Notes under the pieces: model-generated
What the model was told of the DNA's origin: nothing
What the model saw: the letters and a program-made list of their open reading frames with translations, nothing else
Databases searched by the model: none
Assembly: GCF_004801295.1 (NCBI RefSeq)
Contig: NZ_SSOC01000005.1
Coordinates: forward strand, 62,001-126,000
Direction of reading: 5' to 3'
Length of the DNA: 64,000 nt
Source of the DNA: Pseudothauera nasutitermitis
GTDB lineage: Bacteria > Pseudomonadota > Gammaproteobacteria > Burkholderiales > Rhodocyclaceae
Program-made: the position numbers and the translations under genes
Part shown: positions 11,453 to 22,602 of the stretch, one piece after another
Layout: each line of letters opens with the position of its first letter
How positions within the stretch are numbered: the stretch's first letter is position 1

Positions 11453-12814
11453 TCAGCGCATCATGCCGCCGGGCAGCATGCCCTTCAGGCCGCGCATCAT
11501 CTTCTGCATGCCCCCCTTGGAGAACTGCTTCATCATCTTCTGCGTCTGCTCGAACTGGTTGAGCAGGCGATTGACCTCCTGCACGCTCACCCCGGCGCCG
11601 GCGGCGATGCGCCGCTTGCGGCTGGCCTTGAGGATTTCCGGCTTGGCGCGTTCCTGCGGGGTCATCGAGTTGATGATGCCCTCGACACGGCTCATGGCCT
11701 TTTCCTCCGCCCCGCCCTGCAACTTGCCGGCGGCCTGGGCGAACTGCGCGGGCAGCTTGTCGAGCATCGCGCCGATGCCGCCCATGCCGCGCATCTGGGC
11801 GATCTGCTCCTTGAAGTCGTTGAGGTCGAAGCCCTTGCCGGTCTTCAGTTTCTGCGCGAAGGCGCGCGCCTTGTCCTCATCCACGCCGCGGCGCGCCTCT
11901 TCCACCAGGCCGAGGATGTCGCCCATGCCGAGGATGCGGCTGGCCATGCGCTCGGGGTGGAATTCCTCCAGCCCGGAGAGCTTCTCGCCGACCCCGGCGA
12001 ACTTCAGCGGCTTGCCGGTGACGTGGCGCACCGACAGCGCCGCGCCGCCGCGCGCGTCGCCGTCGAGCTTGGTGAGCACCACGCCGGTGAGCGGCAGCGC
12101 CTCGTTGAAGGCGCGCGCGGTATTCACCGCGTCCTGGCCGAGCATGGCGTCGACCACGAACAGGGTCTCCACCGGATTGACCGCCGCGTGCAGCGCGCGG
12201 ATCTCGGCCATCATGGCCTCGTCCACCGCCAGCCGGCCGGCGGTATCGACCAGCAGCACGTCGAAATAGTGACGGCGGGCGTGGTCCAGCGCCGCCAGCG
12301 CGATATCCACCGGCTTCTGCTCGGCGGTGGACGGGAAGAACTCGATGCCCGCCTGCCCGGCCACGGTGCGCAGCTGCTCGATGGCCGCCGGGCGGTAGAC
12401 GTCGGCGGACACCGCCAGCACCTTCTTCTTCATGCGCTCGGCGAGCAGCTTGCCGAGCTTGCCGGTGGTGGTGGTCTTGCCGGCGCCCTGCAGGCCGGCC
12501 ATCAGGATCACCGCCGGCGGCTGCGCGGCCAGGTCGAGCCCGGCGTGGCTGCCGCCCATCAGCGCCTTCAGTTCGTCATGCACCACGCCAACCAGGGCCT
12601 GGCCGGGCGACAGCGAGCCGACGACTTCCTGGCCGACGGCCTTTTCCCTGACCCGGGCGATGAAGTCCTTGACCACCGGCAGGGCGACGTCCGCCTCCAG
12701 CAGCGCCATGCGCACTTCGCGCAACGCATCCTGGATATTGTCCTCGGTGAGGCGGGCCTGCCCGCGCAGCGTTTTGACGACTTTGGACAGGCGCTGGGTG
12801 AGATTGTCGAGCAT
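11453..12814 (-). CDS. ffh: Signal recognition particle protein Ffh
   Basis: Ffh binds signal sequences of nascent inner-membrane proteins and, with 4.5S RNA, docks on FtsY. The 453-residue protein has the N domain, then the GTPase motifs GLQGAGKTTTTGKL (G1), DTAGR (G3) and TKLDGD (G4), and a methionine-rich M domain ending in GGMQKMMRGLKGMLPGGMMR. The divergent ccsA-like gene is the normal ffh neighbour (E. coli ypjD). Confidence 0.98.
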   Translation of the reverse strand: MLDNLTQRLSKVVKTLRGQARLTEDNIQDALREVRMALLEADVALPVVKDFIARVREKAVGQEVVGSLSPGQALVGVVHDELKALMGGSHAGLDLAAQPPAVILMAGLQGAGKTTTTGKLGKLLAERMKKKVLAVSADVYRPAAIEQLRTVAGQAGIEFFPSTAEQKPVDIALAALDHARRHYFDVLLVDTAGRLAVDEAMMAEIRALHAAVNPVETLFVVDAMLGQDAVNTARAFNEALPLTGVVLTKLDGDARGGAALSVRHVTGKPLKFAGVGEKLSGLEEFHPERMASRILGMGDILGLVEEARRGVDEDKARAFAQKLKTGKGFDLNDFKEQIAQMRGMGGIGAMLDKLPAQFAQAAGKLQGGAEEKAMSRVEGIINSMTPQERAKPEILKASRKRRIAAGAGVSVQEVNRLLNQFEQTQKMMKQFSKGGMQKMMRGLKGMLPGGMMR

Positions 12815-12855
12815 GGATATGGGAGCTTGGCGCGTTGGAGTAAACTGCAGGGGCT

Positions 12856-13683
12856 ATGGCCTCGATTCTACTTCATCTCGTTCCCGCCTCGCTGTACGGC
12901 GCCCTGGGCCTGTACTTCTGGCGCACCAGCTGGCTGAACAACAGCGCCGCGCCGCGCCAGTCGATGACCCGCCGCGAGCGCCTGCTGCTGCTCGCCGCCC
13001 TGCTGGTGCACGGCGCGGCGCTGCACACCGCGCTGTTCTCCGACGGGCAGATGCACTTCGGCTTCGGCGTGGCGGTATCGCTGATGATCTGGCTGGCGAT
13101 CTGCTTCTACTGGGTGGAAACCCTCTACGCCCGCCTGGACGGCCTGCACGCGCTGGCCATGCCGGCCGGAGTGATCGGCGCCCTGCTGCCCATCCTGTTC
13201 CCCGGCGAACATGTGCTGACCAACGCCGGCTCGCCGGCCTTCCGCGCGCACTTCATCATCGCCATGCTGGCGTACAGCCTGTTCACCCTGGCGGCCCTGC
13301 ACGCCATGCTGATGGCCGTGGCCGAGCGCCAGTTGCACCACGCGCGCTTCACCCGCGCGCTGTCCAACCTGCCGCCGCTGCTCACCATGGAGGCCCTGCT
13401 GTTCCGCCTGATCGGCATCGCCTTCGTACTGCTCACGCTCACCCTGGTGTCCGGCGTGGCGTTCTCCGAGTCGCTGTTCGGCCAGGCCTTCCGCATCGAC
13501 CACAAGACGGTGTTCGCCTTCGTCTCGTGGCTGCTGTTCGGCATCCTGCTGGCCGGCCGCCATCTGTGGGGCTGGCGCGGGCGCATGGCGCTGCGCTGGA
13601 CGCTGGCCGGTTTCGTCGCCCTGCTGCTGGCCTACGTGGGCAGCCGCTTCGTCATCGAGGTGCTGCTCGCCCGCGCGGGCTGA
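12856..13683 (+). CDS. CcsA/YpjD-like inner-membrane protein (cytochrome c assembly family)
   Basis: The 275-residue protein is hydrophobic throughout, with about eight membrane segments, and belongs to the cytochrome c assembly/HemX-like family that in many proteobacteria sits beside ffh (YpjD/CorE type). Several histidines lie close to membrane segments. Its exact role, haem handling or otherwise, is not settled for this subgroup. It is divergent from ffh with a 41-bp gap. A structured repeat follows its stop. Confidence 0.85.
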   Translation: MASILLHLVPASLYGALGLYFWRTSWLNNSAAPRQSMTRRERLLLLAALLVHGAALHTALFSDGQMHFGFGVAVSLMIWLAICFYWVETLYARLDGLHALAMPAGVIGALLPILFPGEHVLTNAGSPAFRAHFIIAMLAYSLFTLAALHAMLMAVAERQLHHARFTRALSNLPPLLTMEALLFRLIGIAFVLLTLTLVSGVAFSESLFGQAFRIDHKTVFAFVSWLLFGILLAGRHLWGWRGRMALRWTLAGFVALLLAYVGSRFVIEVLLARAG

Positions 13684-13703
13684 GCGCAAGGCGCGCCGGC
13701 CTT

Positions 13704-13831
13704 TGACCACGGGCCAAAGCGCAAACCTCGCCCTTCAGGGCGAGATCAAGCGAGGCAAACCCACCCTGGCGCCGAAGGCGCCCCCATTTCGTGGCGAGGA
13801 ATCTCCCGCCTTCAGGCGGGAGTGACTCACA
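13704..13831 (+). mobile_element. Structured repeat copy A (IS200/IS605-end/PATE-like, no ORF)
   Basis: Copy A shares its left border TGACCACGGG, a central GGCGAGGAA and its right border GACTCACA with copy B at 17754-17877. Between them lie three hairpins: CTCGCCC-TTCA-GGGCGAG, GGCGCC-GAA-GGCGCC and CTCCCGCC-TTCA-GGCGGGAG. The outer CCACG...CGTGG can close a multibranch stem. Stem sequences differ from copy B but pairing is kept. The right part resembles the ends of IS200/IS605-family elements, which in TnpB systems encode the guide RNA scaffold; that relation is inference. No tnpA or tnpB is nearby. Confidence 0.65.
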
Positions 13832-13881
13832 AGGCCACACGCGGCGTGCAAGATCGGGCGCACTCAGCTAGCATTGCGCCG

Positions 13882-15603
<1,722 letters not shown>

Positions 15604-15619
15604 GACAAGGAGTCCGTAC

Positions 15620-16849
15620 ATGGCCACCGTCAGCCAAACCAGCCGCGCCCCGCGCGCCGGTGATGCGCTGTTCAACTGGGAAGGCAAGGACAAGACCGGC
15701 AAGATCGTGCGCGGCGAGATGCGCGCCGCCACCGAGGCCGTCGTGCAGGCCACGCTGCGCCGTCAGGGCGTGCTGGCCACCAAGGTCAAGAAGCAGCGCA
15801 TGTCGCGCGGGCGGCGCATCAGCGACAAGGACATCGCCCTGTTCACCCGCCAGTTGGCGACCATGATGAAGTCCGGCGTGCCGCTGCTGCAGGCCTTCGA
15901 CATCGGCATCAAGGGCGCGGGCAACCCTGGTCTGGCCCGCCTGCTCAACGACGTGCGCAACGACGTGGAGACCGGCTCCAACCTGTCGCAGGCCTTCAGC
16001 CGCCATCCGGTGTATTTCGACAAGCTGTTCTGCAATCTGGTGGCGGCCGGCGAACAGGCCGGCATCCTAGACAGCCTGCTCGACCGCATCGCCACCTACA
16101 AGGAAAAGATTCTCGCCATCAAGAGCAAGATCAAGTCGGCGCTGTTCTACCCGGCCGCCGTGGTGGTGGTGGCCGCGCTGGTGATCTCGGTGATGATGCT
16201 GTTCGTCATCCCCGAGTTCAAGAACGTGTTCGACAGCTTTGGCGCGGATCTGCCGGCGCCCACGATGATCGTGATCGCCATGTCCGACTTCTTCGTCGAT
16301 TACTGGTATGCGGTGTTCGGCATCCTCATCGGCATCGTGGTGGCCATCACGATGACCTACAAGCGTTCGACCGCCGTGCAGATCGCCACCGACCGCATCG
16401 TGCTCAAACTGCCGGTGATCGGCGCGATCATCCGCAAGGCCACCGTGGCCCGCTGGGCGCGCACGCTGTCGACGATGTTCGCTGCCGGTGTGCCGCTGGT
16501 CGAGGCACTCGATTCGGTGGGCGGCGCCTCCGGCAACCACGTCTACCTGACCGCCACCAGGCAGATCCAGAACGAAGTCAGCACCGGCACCAGCCTCACC
16601 GTCGCCATGCAGAACGCTGTGGTATTCCCCACCATGGTGGTGCAGATGGTGTCCATCGGCGAGGAATCGGGGCAACTCGATTCCATGCTCGCCAAGGTGG
16701 CCGACTTCTTCGAGCAGGAGGTCGACGACGCGGTCGCCGGCCTGTCGCAACTGCTTGAGCCGATCATCATGGTCTTCCTCGGCACCGTGATCGGCGGCCT
16801 GGTGATCGCCATGTACCTGCCGATCTTCAAGCTCGGCTCCGTCGTCTGA
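15620..16849 (+). CDS. pilC: Type IV pilus inner-membrane platform protein PilC
   Basis: PilC is the polytopic platform that couples PilB to pilin insertion. The 409-residue product has two tandem T2SSF domains, each beginning with a FTRQLATMM/WARTLSTMF-type segment, and three strong membrane segments near residues 175-200, 225-255 and at the C-terminus. A good ribosome-binding site (AAGGAG) precedes the ATG 16 bp after pilB. Confidence 0.96.
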   Translation: MATVSQTSRAPRAGDALFNWEGKDKTGKIVRGEMRAATEAVVQATLRRQGVLATKVKKQRMSRGRRISDKDIALFTRQLATMMKSGVPLLQAFDIGIKGAGNPGLARLLNDVRNDVETGSNLSQAFSRHPVYFDKLFCNLVAAGEQAGILDSLLDRIATYKEKILAIKSKIKSALFYPAAVVVVAALVISVMMLFVIPEFKNVFDSFGADLPAPTMIVIAMSDFFVDYWYAVFGILIGIVVAITMTYKRSTAVQIATDRIVLKLPVIGAIIRKATVARWARTLSTMFAAGVPLVEALDSVGGASGNHVYLTATRQIQNEVSTGTSLTVAMQNAVVFPTMVVQMVSIGEESGQLDSMLAKVADFFEQEVDDAVAGLSQLLEPIIMVFLGTVIGGLVIAMYLPIFKLGSVV

Positions 16850-16901
16850 TTCCTTCCGGCCGCCCACCGGCAGCGGTGGGCGGTACGCCACCCGCTCCCC
16901 C

Positions 16902-17756
16902 ATGATCGAATTCCTTCACCAGCCGCTCGCCTTCACCGTGCTGGCGGCCCTTCTCGGCCTGTTCGTCGGCAGCTTCCTCAACGTCGTCATCCATCGCCTG
17001 CCGCGCATGATGGAACGCGAATGGCAGGCCCAGGCCGCCGAGCTGCGCGGCGAGGACGCCCCCGCCGCCTCCGAGCGCTTCAATCTCGCCACGCCGCGTT
17101 CGCGCTGCCCGCACTGCGGGCACCTGATCGGCGCGCTGGAAAACATCCCGGTGGCCAGCTATTTGCTGCAGCGCGGGCGCTGCCGGCACTGCCAGGCACC
17201 GATCGGCCGGCGCTACCCGGTCGTCGAACTGCTCAGTTCGGTGCTTTCGGGCTATGCCGCCTGGCACTTCGGTTTCGGCCTCGCGGCGGCCGGCGCCCTG
17301 CTGTTCCTGTGGGCAATGATCGCGCTGGCCTTCATCGACCTGGACACCCAGCTGCTGCCCGACGACATCACCCTGCCGCTGCTCTGGCTGGGCTTGGCGT
17401 TCAACCTGTCCGGCACGTTCACCAGTCTGCCCAGCGCGGTGATCGGCGCAATGGCGGGCTACCTGGCGCTATGGTCGGTGTACTGGCTGTTCAAGCTGCT
17501 CACCGGCAAGGAAGGCATGGGTTACGGCGACTTCAAGCTGCTCGCCGCCATCGGCGCATGGCTGGGCTGGCAACAGCTGCCGCTGACCATCCTGTTCTCC
17601 TCGCTGGTCGGCGCCGTGATCGGCATCGCGCTGATCGTCTTCGCCCGCCACGGACGCGGCACACCGATTCCCTTCGGGCCCTATCTGGCGGCGGCCGGCG
17701 TGCTCGCGCTGTTCTGGGGCGAATCGATCACCCGCTTCTACCTCGGCAGCTTCTGA
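16902..17756 (+). CDS. pilD: Prepilin peptidase/N-methyltransferase PilD
   Basis: PilD cleaves the prepilin leader and methylates the new N-terminus. The 284-residue membrane protein has an N-terminal segment with the FVGSFLNVVIHRLP motif, a cytoplasmic tetracysteine zinc domain (CPHCG near residue 69 and CRHC about 24 residues on), and the two catalytic aspartates in FIDLDTQLLPD and GYGDFKLLA. Its TGA stop coincides with the first bases of structured repeat copy B. Confidence 0.96.
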   Translation: MIEFLHQPLAFTVLAALLGLFVGSFLNVVIHRLPRMMEREWQAQAAELRGEDAPAASERFNLATPRSRCPHCGHLIGALENIPVASYLLQRGRCRHCQAPIGRRYPVVELLSSVLSGYAAWHFGFGLAAAGALLFLWAMIALAFIDLDTQLLPDDITLPLLWLGLAFNLSGTFTSLPSAVIGAMAGYLALWSVYWLFKLLTGKEGMGYGDFKLLAAIGAWLGWQQLPLTILFSSLVGAVIGIALIVFARHGRGTPIPFGPYLAAAGVLALFWGESITRFYLGSF

Positions 17757-17877
17757 CCACGGGTCGCGTGCAAGCCCCGCCATGCATGGCGGGGCAGCGA
17801 GACCAGCGTACCTGGAGCCGAAGGCTCCACAAGCCCGTGGCGAGGAAACCCCAGCCTTCAGGCTGGGGGGACTCACA
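17754..17877 (+). mobile_element. Structured repeat copy B, overlapping the pilD stop
   Basis: Copy B begins TGACCACGGG and ends GACTCACA like copy A. Its hairpins are a 22-bp perfect palindrome (17773-17794, arms GCCCCGCCATG and CATGGCGGGGC), GGAGCC-GAA-GGCTCC, and CCCCAGCC-TTCA-GGCTGGGG. The stem changes relative to copy A are compensated on the other arm, for example C-G to A-T in hairpin 2. CCACGGG and CCCGTGG can close the outer stem. The first three bases are the pilD TGA. Confidence 0.65.
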
Positions 17878-17901
17878 TCGCCCCCGTGCACGGGGCCGGC
17901 G

Positions 17902-17930
17902 CTTGAAAGCGCCGCGCGGCACCCTCATCT
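17902..17930 (+). promoter_or_regulatory. Sigma-32 (heat-shock) type promoter before fmdB
   Basis: CTTGAAA (17902-17908), a 14-bp spacer and CCTCATCT (17923-17930) match the RpoH consensus of CTTGAAA and CCCCATNT. The same arrangement with the same spacer precedes hsp20 in this window. It would drive fmdB, the DUF502 gene and possibly aspS. Confidence 0.7.
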
Positions 17931-17992
17931 GGGTCGCACGGCGGCACCGGCGCACGCCCTGCCGCTTCCTTTTCCCTGATGCTGCGTTGCGC

Positions 17993-17998
17993 TAGACT
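17993..17998 (+). promoter_or_regulatory. Candidate sigma-70 -10 box before fmdB
   Basis: TAGACT lies 28 bp upstream of the fmdB ATG. The -35 region is not consensus, so this is only a candidate second promoter. Confidence 0.35.
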
Positions 17999-18025
17999 TA
18001 CGCGCTTGCCTTGCCGGAGGTCATC

Positions 18026-18289
18026 ATGCCCATTTACGAATATCGTTGCCAAAGCTGCGGGTTCCAGAAGGAACACATGCAGAAGATGAGCGATGCTCCG
18101 CTCACCAACTGTCCCTCCTGCGGCGCGGAAAGCTACACCAAGCTGCTGTCGGCCGCCGGCTTCCAGCTCAAGGGCAGCGGCTGGTATGCCACCGACTTCA
18201 AGGGCGGCAGCTCGTCCGCCAAACCCGCCGCGAAAGAAGCCCCGGCCACCGGCGGCTGCGGCGGTGGCTGCGCCTGCCATCCTTCCTGA
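18026..18289 (+). CDS. FmdB-family zinc-ribbon protein
   Basis: The 87-residue protein starts MPIYEYRCQSCG, the FmdB/CxxC regulatory signature, and has a second CPSCG pair, together a zinc ribbon. The C-terminal tail is Gly/Cys-rich (GGCGGGCACHPS), as in many betaproteobacterial members. The ATG at 18026 is preceded by GGAGG; an in-frame ATG 15 bp earlier has no such site. The function of the family is not firmly known. It sits in front of the DUF502 gene and aspS. Confidence 0.9.
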   Translation: MPIYEYRCQSCGFQKEHMQKMSDAPLTNCPSCGAESYTKLLSAAGFQLKGSGWYATDFKGGSSSAKPAAKEAPATGGCGGGCACHPS

Positions 18290-18295
18290 ACGCGC

Positions 18296-18919
18296 GTGAA
18301 GCGATACTTCGTCACCGGTCTGCTGATCTGGATTCCGCTGGCCATCACCTTCATGGTGCTGGCCTGGATCGTCGGCACGCTCGACCAGATTCTCGAATGG
18401 CTGCCCGACGGCATCCAGCCACGCGTCATGCTCGGCTTCAACCTGCCGGGCGTGGGCCTGCTGGTGAGCGTGCTGATCGTGCTGAGCACCGGGCTGGTCG
18501 CCGCCAACGTCATCGGCCAGCGCCTGGTGGCCTACTGGGAGGCCCTGCTGGCACGCATCCCGGTGGTGAAGTCGATCTACTACGGCGTCAAGCAGGTTTC
18601 CGACACGCTGTTCTCCAGTTCCGGGCAGGCCTTCCGCAAGGTGCTGCTGGTGCAGTACCCGCGCCACGGCTCGTGGACCATCGCCTTCCAGACCGGACGC
18701 CCGGGCGGTGACGCCGCCCGTCACCTGCACGGCGACTACGTCAGCGTGTACGTGCCGACCACGCCCAATCCGACCTCGGGCTTCTTCCTGATGATGCCCC
18801 GCGAGGACGTCATCGAACTCGACATGAGCGTCGACGAAGCGCTCAAGTACGTGATCTCCATGGGCGTGGTGGCGCCGCCGGCGCGCACGCCGCCGCAGCC
18901 CGCCCTGCTCAACGAATGA
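18296..18919 (+). CDS. DUF502 membrane protein
   Basis: The 207-residue protein begins with a GTG and has two N-terminal membrane segments (about residues 5-30 and 50-75). A conserved soluble part follows with [17 protein letters not shown] and the [14 protein letters not shown] block that defines DUF502. Biochemical function is unknown. It starts 6 bp after fmdB and precedes aspS, a conserved betaproteobacterial arrangement. Confidence 0.88.
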   Translation: MKRYFVTGLLIWIPLAITFMVLAWIVGTLDQILEWLPDGIQPRVMLGFNLPGVGLLVSVLIVLSTGLVAANVIGQRLVAYWEALLARIPVVKSIYYGVKQVSDTLFSSSGQAFRKVLLVQYPRHGSWTIAFQTGRPGGDAARHLHGDYVSVYVPTTPNPTSGFFLMMPREDVIELDMSVDEALKYVISMGVVAPPARTPPQPALLNE

Positions 18920-18983
18920 GCGCGCCCGCACGGGCGCCTGCTCTCTCGAATCCCTTACCGTTCTCAGCCGGAATTTCAACACC

Positions 18984-20795
18984 ATGCGTACCCATTACTG
19001 CGGCCAGGTAACCGCCGCCGACCTCGACCAGACCGTCACCCTGTGCGGCTGGGTGCACCGCCGCCGCGACCACGGCGGGGTGATCTTCATCGACCTGCGC
19101 GACCGCGAAGGCCTGGTGCAGGTGGTGTGCGACCCGGACCGCCCGGAGATGTTCGCCATCGCCGAATCGGTGCGCAGCGAATTCGTGCTCAAGCTCTCCG
19201 GCCGCGTGCGCCGCCGCCCGGCCGGCACCGAGAACCCCAACCTGACCTCGGGCGAGATCGAAGTGCTGTGCCTCGACATCGAGGTGCTCAACGCCGCCGC
19301 CACTCCGCCCTTCCAGCTCGACGACGACAACCTGTCGGAAAACGTCCGCCTCACCCACCGCGTCATCGACCTGCGCCGCCCGCAGATGCAGAAGAACCTG
19401 ATGCTGCGCTACAAGGTGGCGATGGCCTTCCGCCGCTTCCTCGACGCCGAGGGCTTCATCGACGTCGAAACCCCCATGCTCACCAAGAGCACACCGGAAG
19501 GCGCGCGCGACTACCTGGTGCCCTCGCGCGTGCATCCGGGCCAGTTCTTCGCCCTGCCGCAGTCGCCGCAGCTCTTCAAGCAGTTGCTGATGGTGGCCGG
19601 CTACGACCGCTACTACCAGATCACCAAGTGCTTCCGCGACGAGGACCTGCGCGCCGACCGCCAGCCGGAATTCACCCAGGTGGACCTGGAAACCTCCTTC
19701 CTCGACGAAACGCAGATCACCGCGCTGGTCGAAGAGATGATCCGCTTCGTGTTCCGCGAGGCGCTCGCCGTCGAGCTGCCCGCGCCCTTCCCGCGCATGA
19801 CCTACGCCGAGGCCATGCGCCGCTACGGTTCGGACAAGCCCGACCTGCGCGTCACCCTGGAACTGGTGGACGTCACCGAAGACGTGTGCGACGTGGCCTT
19901 CAAGGTGTTCTCCGGCCCGGCCACCTCGGGCGGCCGCGTGGCCGCGCTGCGCGTGCCCGGCGGCGGCGCGGGCGACAAGGCGCTGACCCGCGGCGAGATC
20001 GACGAACTCACCAAGTTCGTCGGCATCTACGGCGCCAAGGGCCTGGCCTACATCAAGGTCAACGACGCCTCGCAGCCCAACGAACAGGGCCTGCAGTCGC
20101 CCATCGTCAAGAACCTGCACGAAAGCGCGCTGCGCGCCATCCTGGAGCGCACCGGCGCGCAGTCGGGCGACCTGATCTTCTTCGGCGCGGACAAGACCAA
20201 GGTGGTCAACGACGCCCTCGGCGCCCTGCGCGTCAAGCTCGGCCACGACAAGGGCTACCTCACCGGCGATGCCTGGAAGCCGGTGTGGGTGGTGGACTTC
20301 CCGATGTTCGAATACGATGAGGACGACAAGCGCTGGACCGCCTGCCACCACCCCTTCACCAGCCCCAAGGACGGCCACGTCGAACTGCTCCGGAGCAACC
20401 CGGGCGAATGCCTGGCCAAGGCCTACGACCTGGCGCTCAACGGCTGGGAAATCGGCGGCGGCTCGGTGCGTATCCACCGTGCCGACGTGCAGGCCCAGGT
20501 GTTCGAGGCCCTCAACATCGGCCCGGAGGAACAGCAGGTCAAGTTCGGCTTCCTGCTCGACGCGCTGAAGTACGGCGCGCCGCCCCACGGCGGCCTGGCC
20601 TTCGGCCTGGACCGCATCGTCACCCTGATGACCGGCGCCGAATCGATCCGCGACGTGATCGCCTTCCCCAAGACCCAGCGCGCCCAGTGCCTGCTCACCG
20701 ACGCCCCGTCGGCGGTGGACGAAAAGCAATTGCGCGAGCTGCACGTGCGCCTGCGCCAGAAAGTGGAAACCCAGGTGGAAGTCACCGGGGGCTGA
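18984..20795 (+). CDS. aspS: Aspartyl-tRNA synthetase
   Basis: This class II synthetase charges tRNA-Asp, and in many betaproteobacteria may also charge tRNA-Asn. The 603-residue protein has an N-terminal OB-fold anticodon-binding domain, class II motif 2 ([16 protein letters not shown]), the bacterial GAD insertion, and motif 3 with [12 protein letters not shown]. Whether it is discriminating cannot be decided here. It is the last gene before a clear terminator. Confidence 0.97.
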   Translation: MRTHYCGQVTAADLDQTVTLCGWVHRRRDHGGVIFIDLRDREGLVQVVCDPDRPEMFAIAESVRSEFVLKLSGRVRRRPAGTENPNLTSGEIEVLCLDIEVLNAAATPPFQLDDDNLSENVRLTHRVIDLRRPQMQKNLMLRYKVAMAFRRFLDAEGFIDVETPMLTKSTPEGARDYLVPSRVHPGQFFALPQSPQLFKQLLMVAGYDRYYQITKCFRDEDLRADRQPEFTQVDLETSFLDETQITALVEEMIRFVFREALAVELPAPFPRMTYAEAMRRYGSDKPDLRVTLELVDVTEDVCDVAFKVFSGPATSGGRVAALRVPGGGAGDKALTRGEIDELTKFVGIYGAKGLAYIKVNDASQPNEQGLQSPIVKNLHESALRAILERTGAQSGDLIFFGADKTKVVNDALGALRVKLGHDKGYLTGDAWKPVWVVDFPMFEYDEDDKRWTACHHPFTSPKDGHVELLRSNPGECLAKAYDLALNGWEIGGGSVRIHRADVQAQVFEALNIGPEEQQVKFGFLLDALKYGAPPHGGLAFGLDRIVTLMTGAESIRDVIAFPKTQRAQCLLTDAPSAVDEKQLRELHVRLRQKVETQVEVTGG

Positions 20796-20905
20796 ACACC
20801 CAACCCGTTCCCGTATGACGGGGCGGCAGGCGGCAGCGCCGGCCGCCACTGCCGCAATGTCCCGGGCGCCACGCCCGGGCAGCCGCCCCAAGCCCCTCCC
20901 GATCC

Positions 20906-20934
20906 GGCCGCCAAAGCGCCCCCGGCGGCCTTTT
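20906..20934 (+). terminator. Rho-independent terminator after aspS
   Basis: GGCCGCC (20906-20912) pairs with GGCGGCC (20924-20930) and is followed by TTTT. A further GC hairpin, CCCGGGCG-CCA-CGCCCGGG, lies just upstream at 20861-20879. The 260-bp gap up to the next gene holds nothing else certain. Confidence 0.75.
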
Positions 20935-21055
20935 CCCGCCTCCACCGCCGCACCGCCACGAGAAAACCTCCGCAGAACTGCAAAAAGATGTTTCTCGTCA
21001 TATCTCCATGTAGTACCTTTGGATCACCGAATTTCATCCGGCGTACCCAAAGACC

Positions 21056-22594
21056 ATGCCCAAGACCATTTCCGGCAGCATGCCGGCACGAGTCATCCTT
21101 TCCCTGGGGTTCGCGCTCGCACTCGGCGGCTGCGCCACGTTCGAGCCCGTCGCCCTGCAACCCGCCGAAATCCGCGCCGCCGTCGACGCCGACCGGGCCG
21201 GGCTGAACCGCGACGTCGAACCACTGGCCGGCCCGCTCTCCCTGGAAGAGGCCATCGCCCGCGCCATCAAATACAACGCCGAACACCGCCTGCGCGCCAT
21301 GGAAGAAGCGGTGGCCCACGGCACCTTCGAAGCCGGGCGCTTCGACATGCTGCCCAGCCTGGTCGCCTCCGCCGGCTACCGCTACCGCAACAAGGACCTG
21401 ATCACCCGCAGCGAGGACTCCGTCACCGGCCTGCCCTCGCTCGCCAACCCCTACATCTCCTCCAGCCGCGAAGTCACCACCACCGACCTGGGCTTCTCCT
21501 GGAGCCTGCTGGACTTCGGCCAGAGCTACTTCGCCGCCCGGCAGAACGCCGACCGCGTGCTGATCGCCGCCGAGCGCCGCCGCAAAGCCATCCACAACCT
21601 GATCCAGGACGTGCGCACCGCCTACTGGCGCGTCGCTGCCGCACAGGCCCTGGGCGGCACCCTGCGCGCCACCATCCAGGAAGCGGACGCCGCCCTGGCC
21701 GACGCACGCAAGACCGAGGAAGAAGGCCTGCGCTCGCCCCTCGACCCCCTGCGCTTCCAGCGCCAGTTGCTGGAAAACCTCCGCCTGCTGGAAATCATCG
21801 AGGATGAACTATCCACCGCCCGCATCGAACTGGCCGCGCTGACGCAACTGCCCCTGTCCCAGCCCATCCAGGTCAGCGAACCGGCCGACGGCCTTCACGC
21901 CGCCTGGCTGCAGATGCCCGTGGAAGAACTGGAAACCCATGCCCTGCTGGCCAACCCGGACCTGCGCGAAAGCCTCTACAACGCCCGCATCGCCCAGCAG
22001 GAAACCCGCCGCGTCCTGCTGCGGCTGTTCCCCGGCCTGTCCTTCAACTACTCGCTGCGCCACAGCGACGACAGCTACCTGATCAACGACTCCTGGCGCG
22101 AAGCCGGCGCGCAGATCTCCTTCAACCTGCTCGGCCTGCTCTCCGTGCCGGCGCAGATGCGCCTGGCCGAGGCCGGCATTGCGCTCGCCGACCAGAAGCG
22201 CATGGCCACCCAGATGGCCGTGCTCGCCCAGTTGCACACCGCCCGGCTGCAGTATGGCAACGCCGTCCGCCAGTTCGAACGGGCCGACGGCATCGCCCGG
22301 ATCGACCAGCGCCTCGCCGCCCATGTGGACAACCAGGCCCAGGCCGGCCGCCAGACCCGGCTGGAGCGGGTTTCCCAGCACACCGCCGCCATCCTCTCCA
22401 GCCTGCGCCGCTACCAGGCCCTGTCCAACGCCCAGGCCGCCGCCTCCCGCCTGCAGGCCACCCTGGGCCTGGAAACCGTGATCGACGGCAGCGACGACAT
22501 GCCCCTCGGCGAACTCACCGCCGCGGTGGCGCTTGCCCTGCAGAACTGGGAAGCCGGCCACCTGCCGGCCCTGTCCGAAGCACCACAGGACTGA
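21056..22594 (+). CDS. TolC-family outer-membrane efflux/secretion lipoprotein
   Basis: TolC-type trimeric channels span the outer membrane and periplasm for efflux or type I secretion. The 512-residue protein has a signal peptide with a lipobox near residue 25 (LALGGC), so it is probably lipid-anchored. It then has two long helical repeats of the outer membrane efflux family. It is the first gene of the island that continues with a HlyD-like adaptor and the giant DUF4347 protein, which suggests that it is the exit channel of that system. No RND pump or ABC ATPase is adjacent. Confidence 0.88.
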   Translation: MPKTISGSMPARVILSLGFALALGGCATFEPVALQPAEIRAAVDADRAGLNRDVEPLAGPLSLEEAIARAIKYNAEHRLRAMEEAVAHGTFEAGRFDMLPSLVASAGYRYRNKDLITRSEDSVTGLPSLANPYISSSREVTTTDLGFSWSLLDFGQSYFAARQNADRVLIAAERRRKAIHNLIQDVRTAYWRVAAAQALGGTLRATIQEADAALADARKTEEEGLRSPLDPLRFQRQLLENLRLLEIIEDELSTARIELAALTQLPLSQPIQVSEPADGLHAAWLQMPVEELETHALLANPDLRESLYNARIAQQETRRVLLRLFPGLSFNYSLRHSDDSYLINDSWREAGAQISFNLLGLLSVPAQMRLAEAGIALADQKRMATQMAVLAQLHTARLQYGNAVRQFERADGIARIDQRLAAHVDNQAQAGRQTRLERVSQHTAAILSSLRRYQALSNAQAAASRLQATLGLETVIDGSDDMPLGELTAAVALALQNWEAGHLPALSEAPQD

Positions 22595-22602
22595 AGCACC
22601 CC

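Noticed and set aside
17878-18025. Riboswitch upstream of fmdB/aspS
   Set aside because: The GC hairpins here do not match a known aptamer that I can recognise, and the sigma-32 promoter explains the conserved block better.
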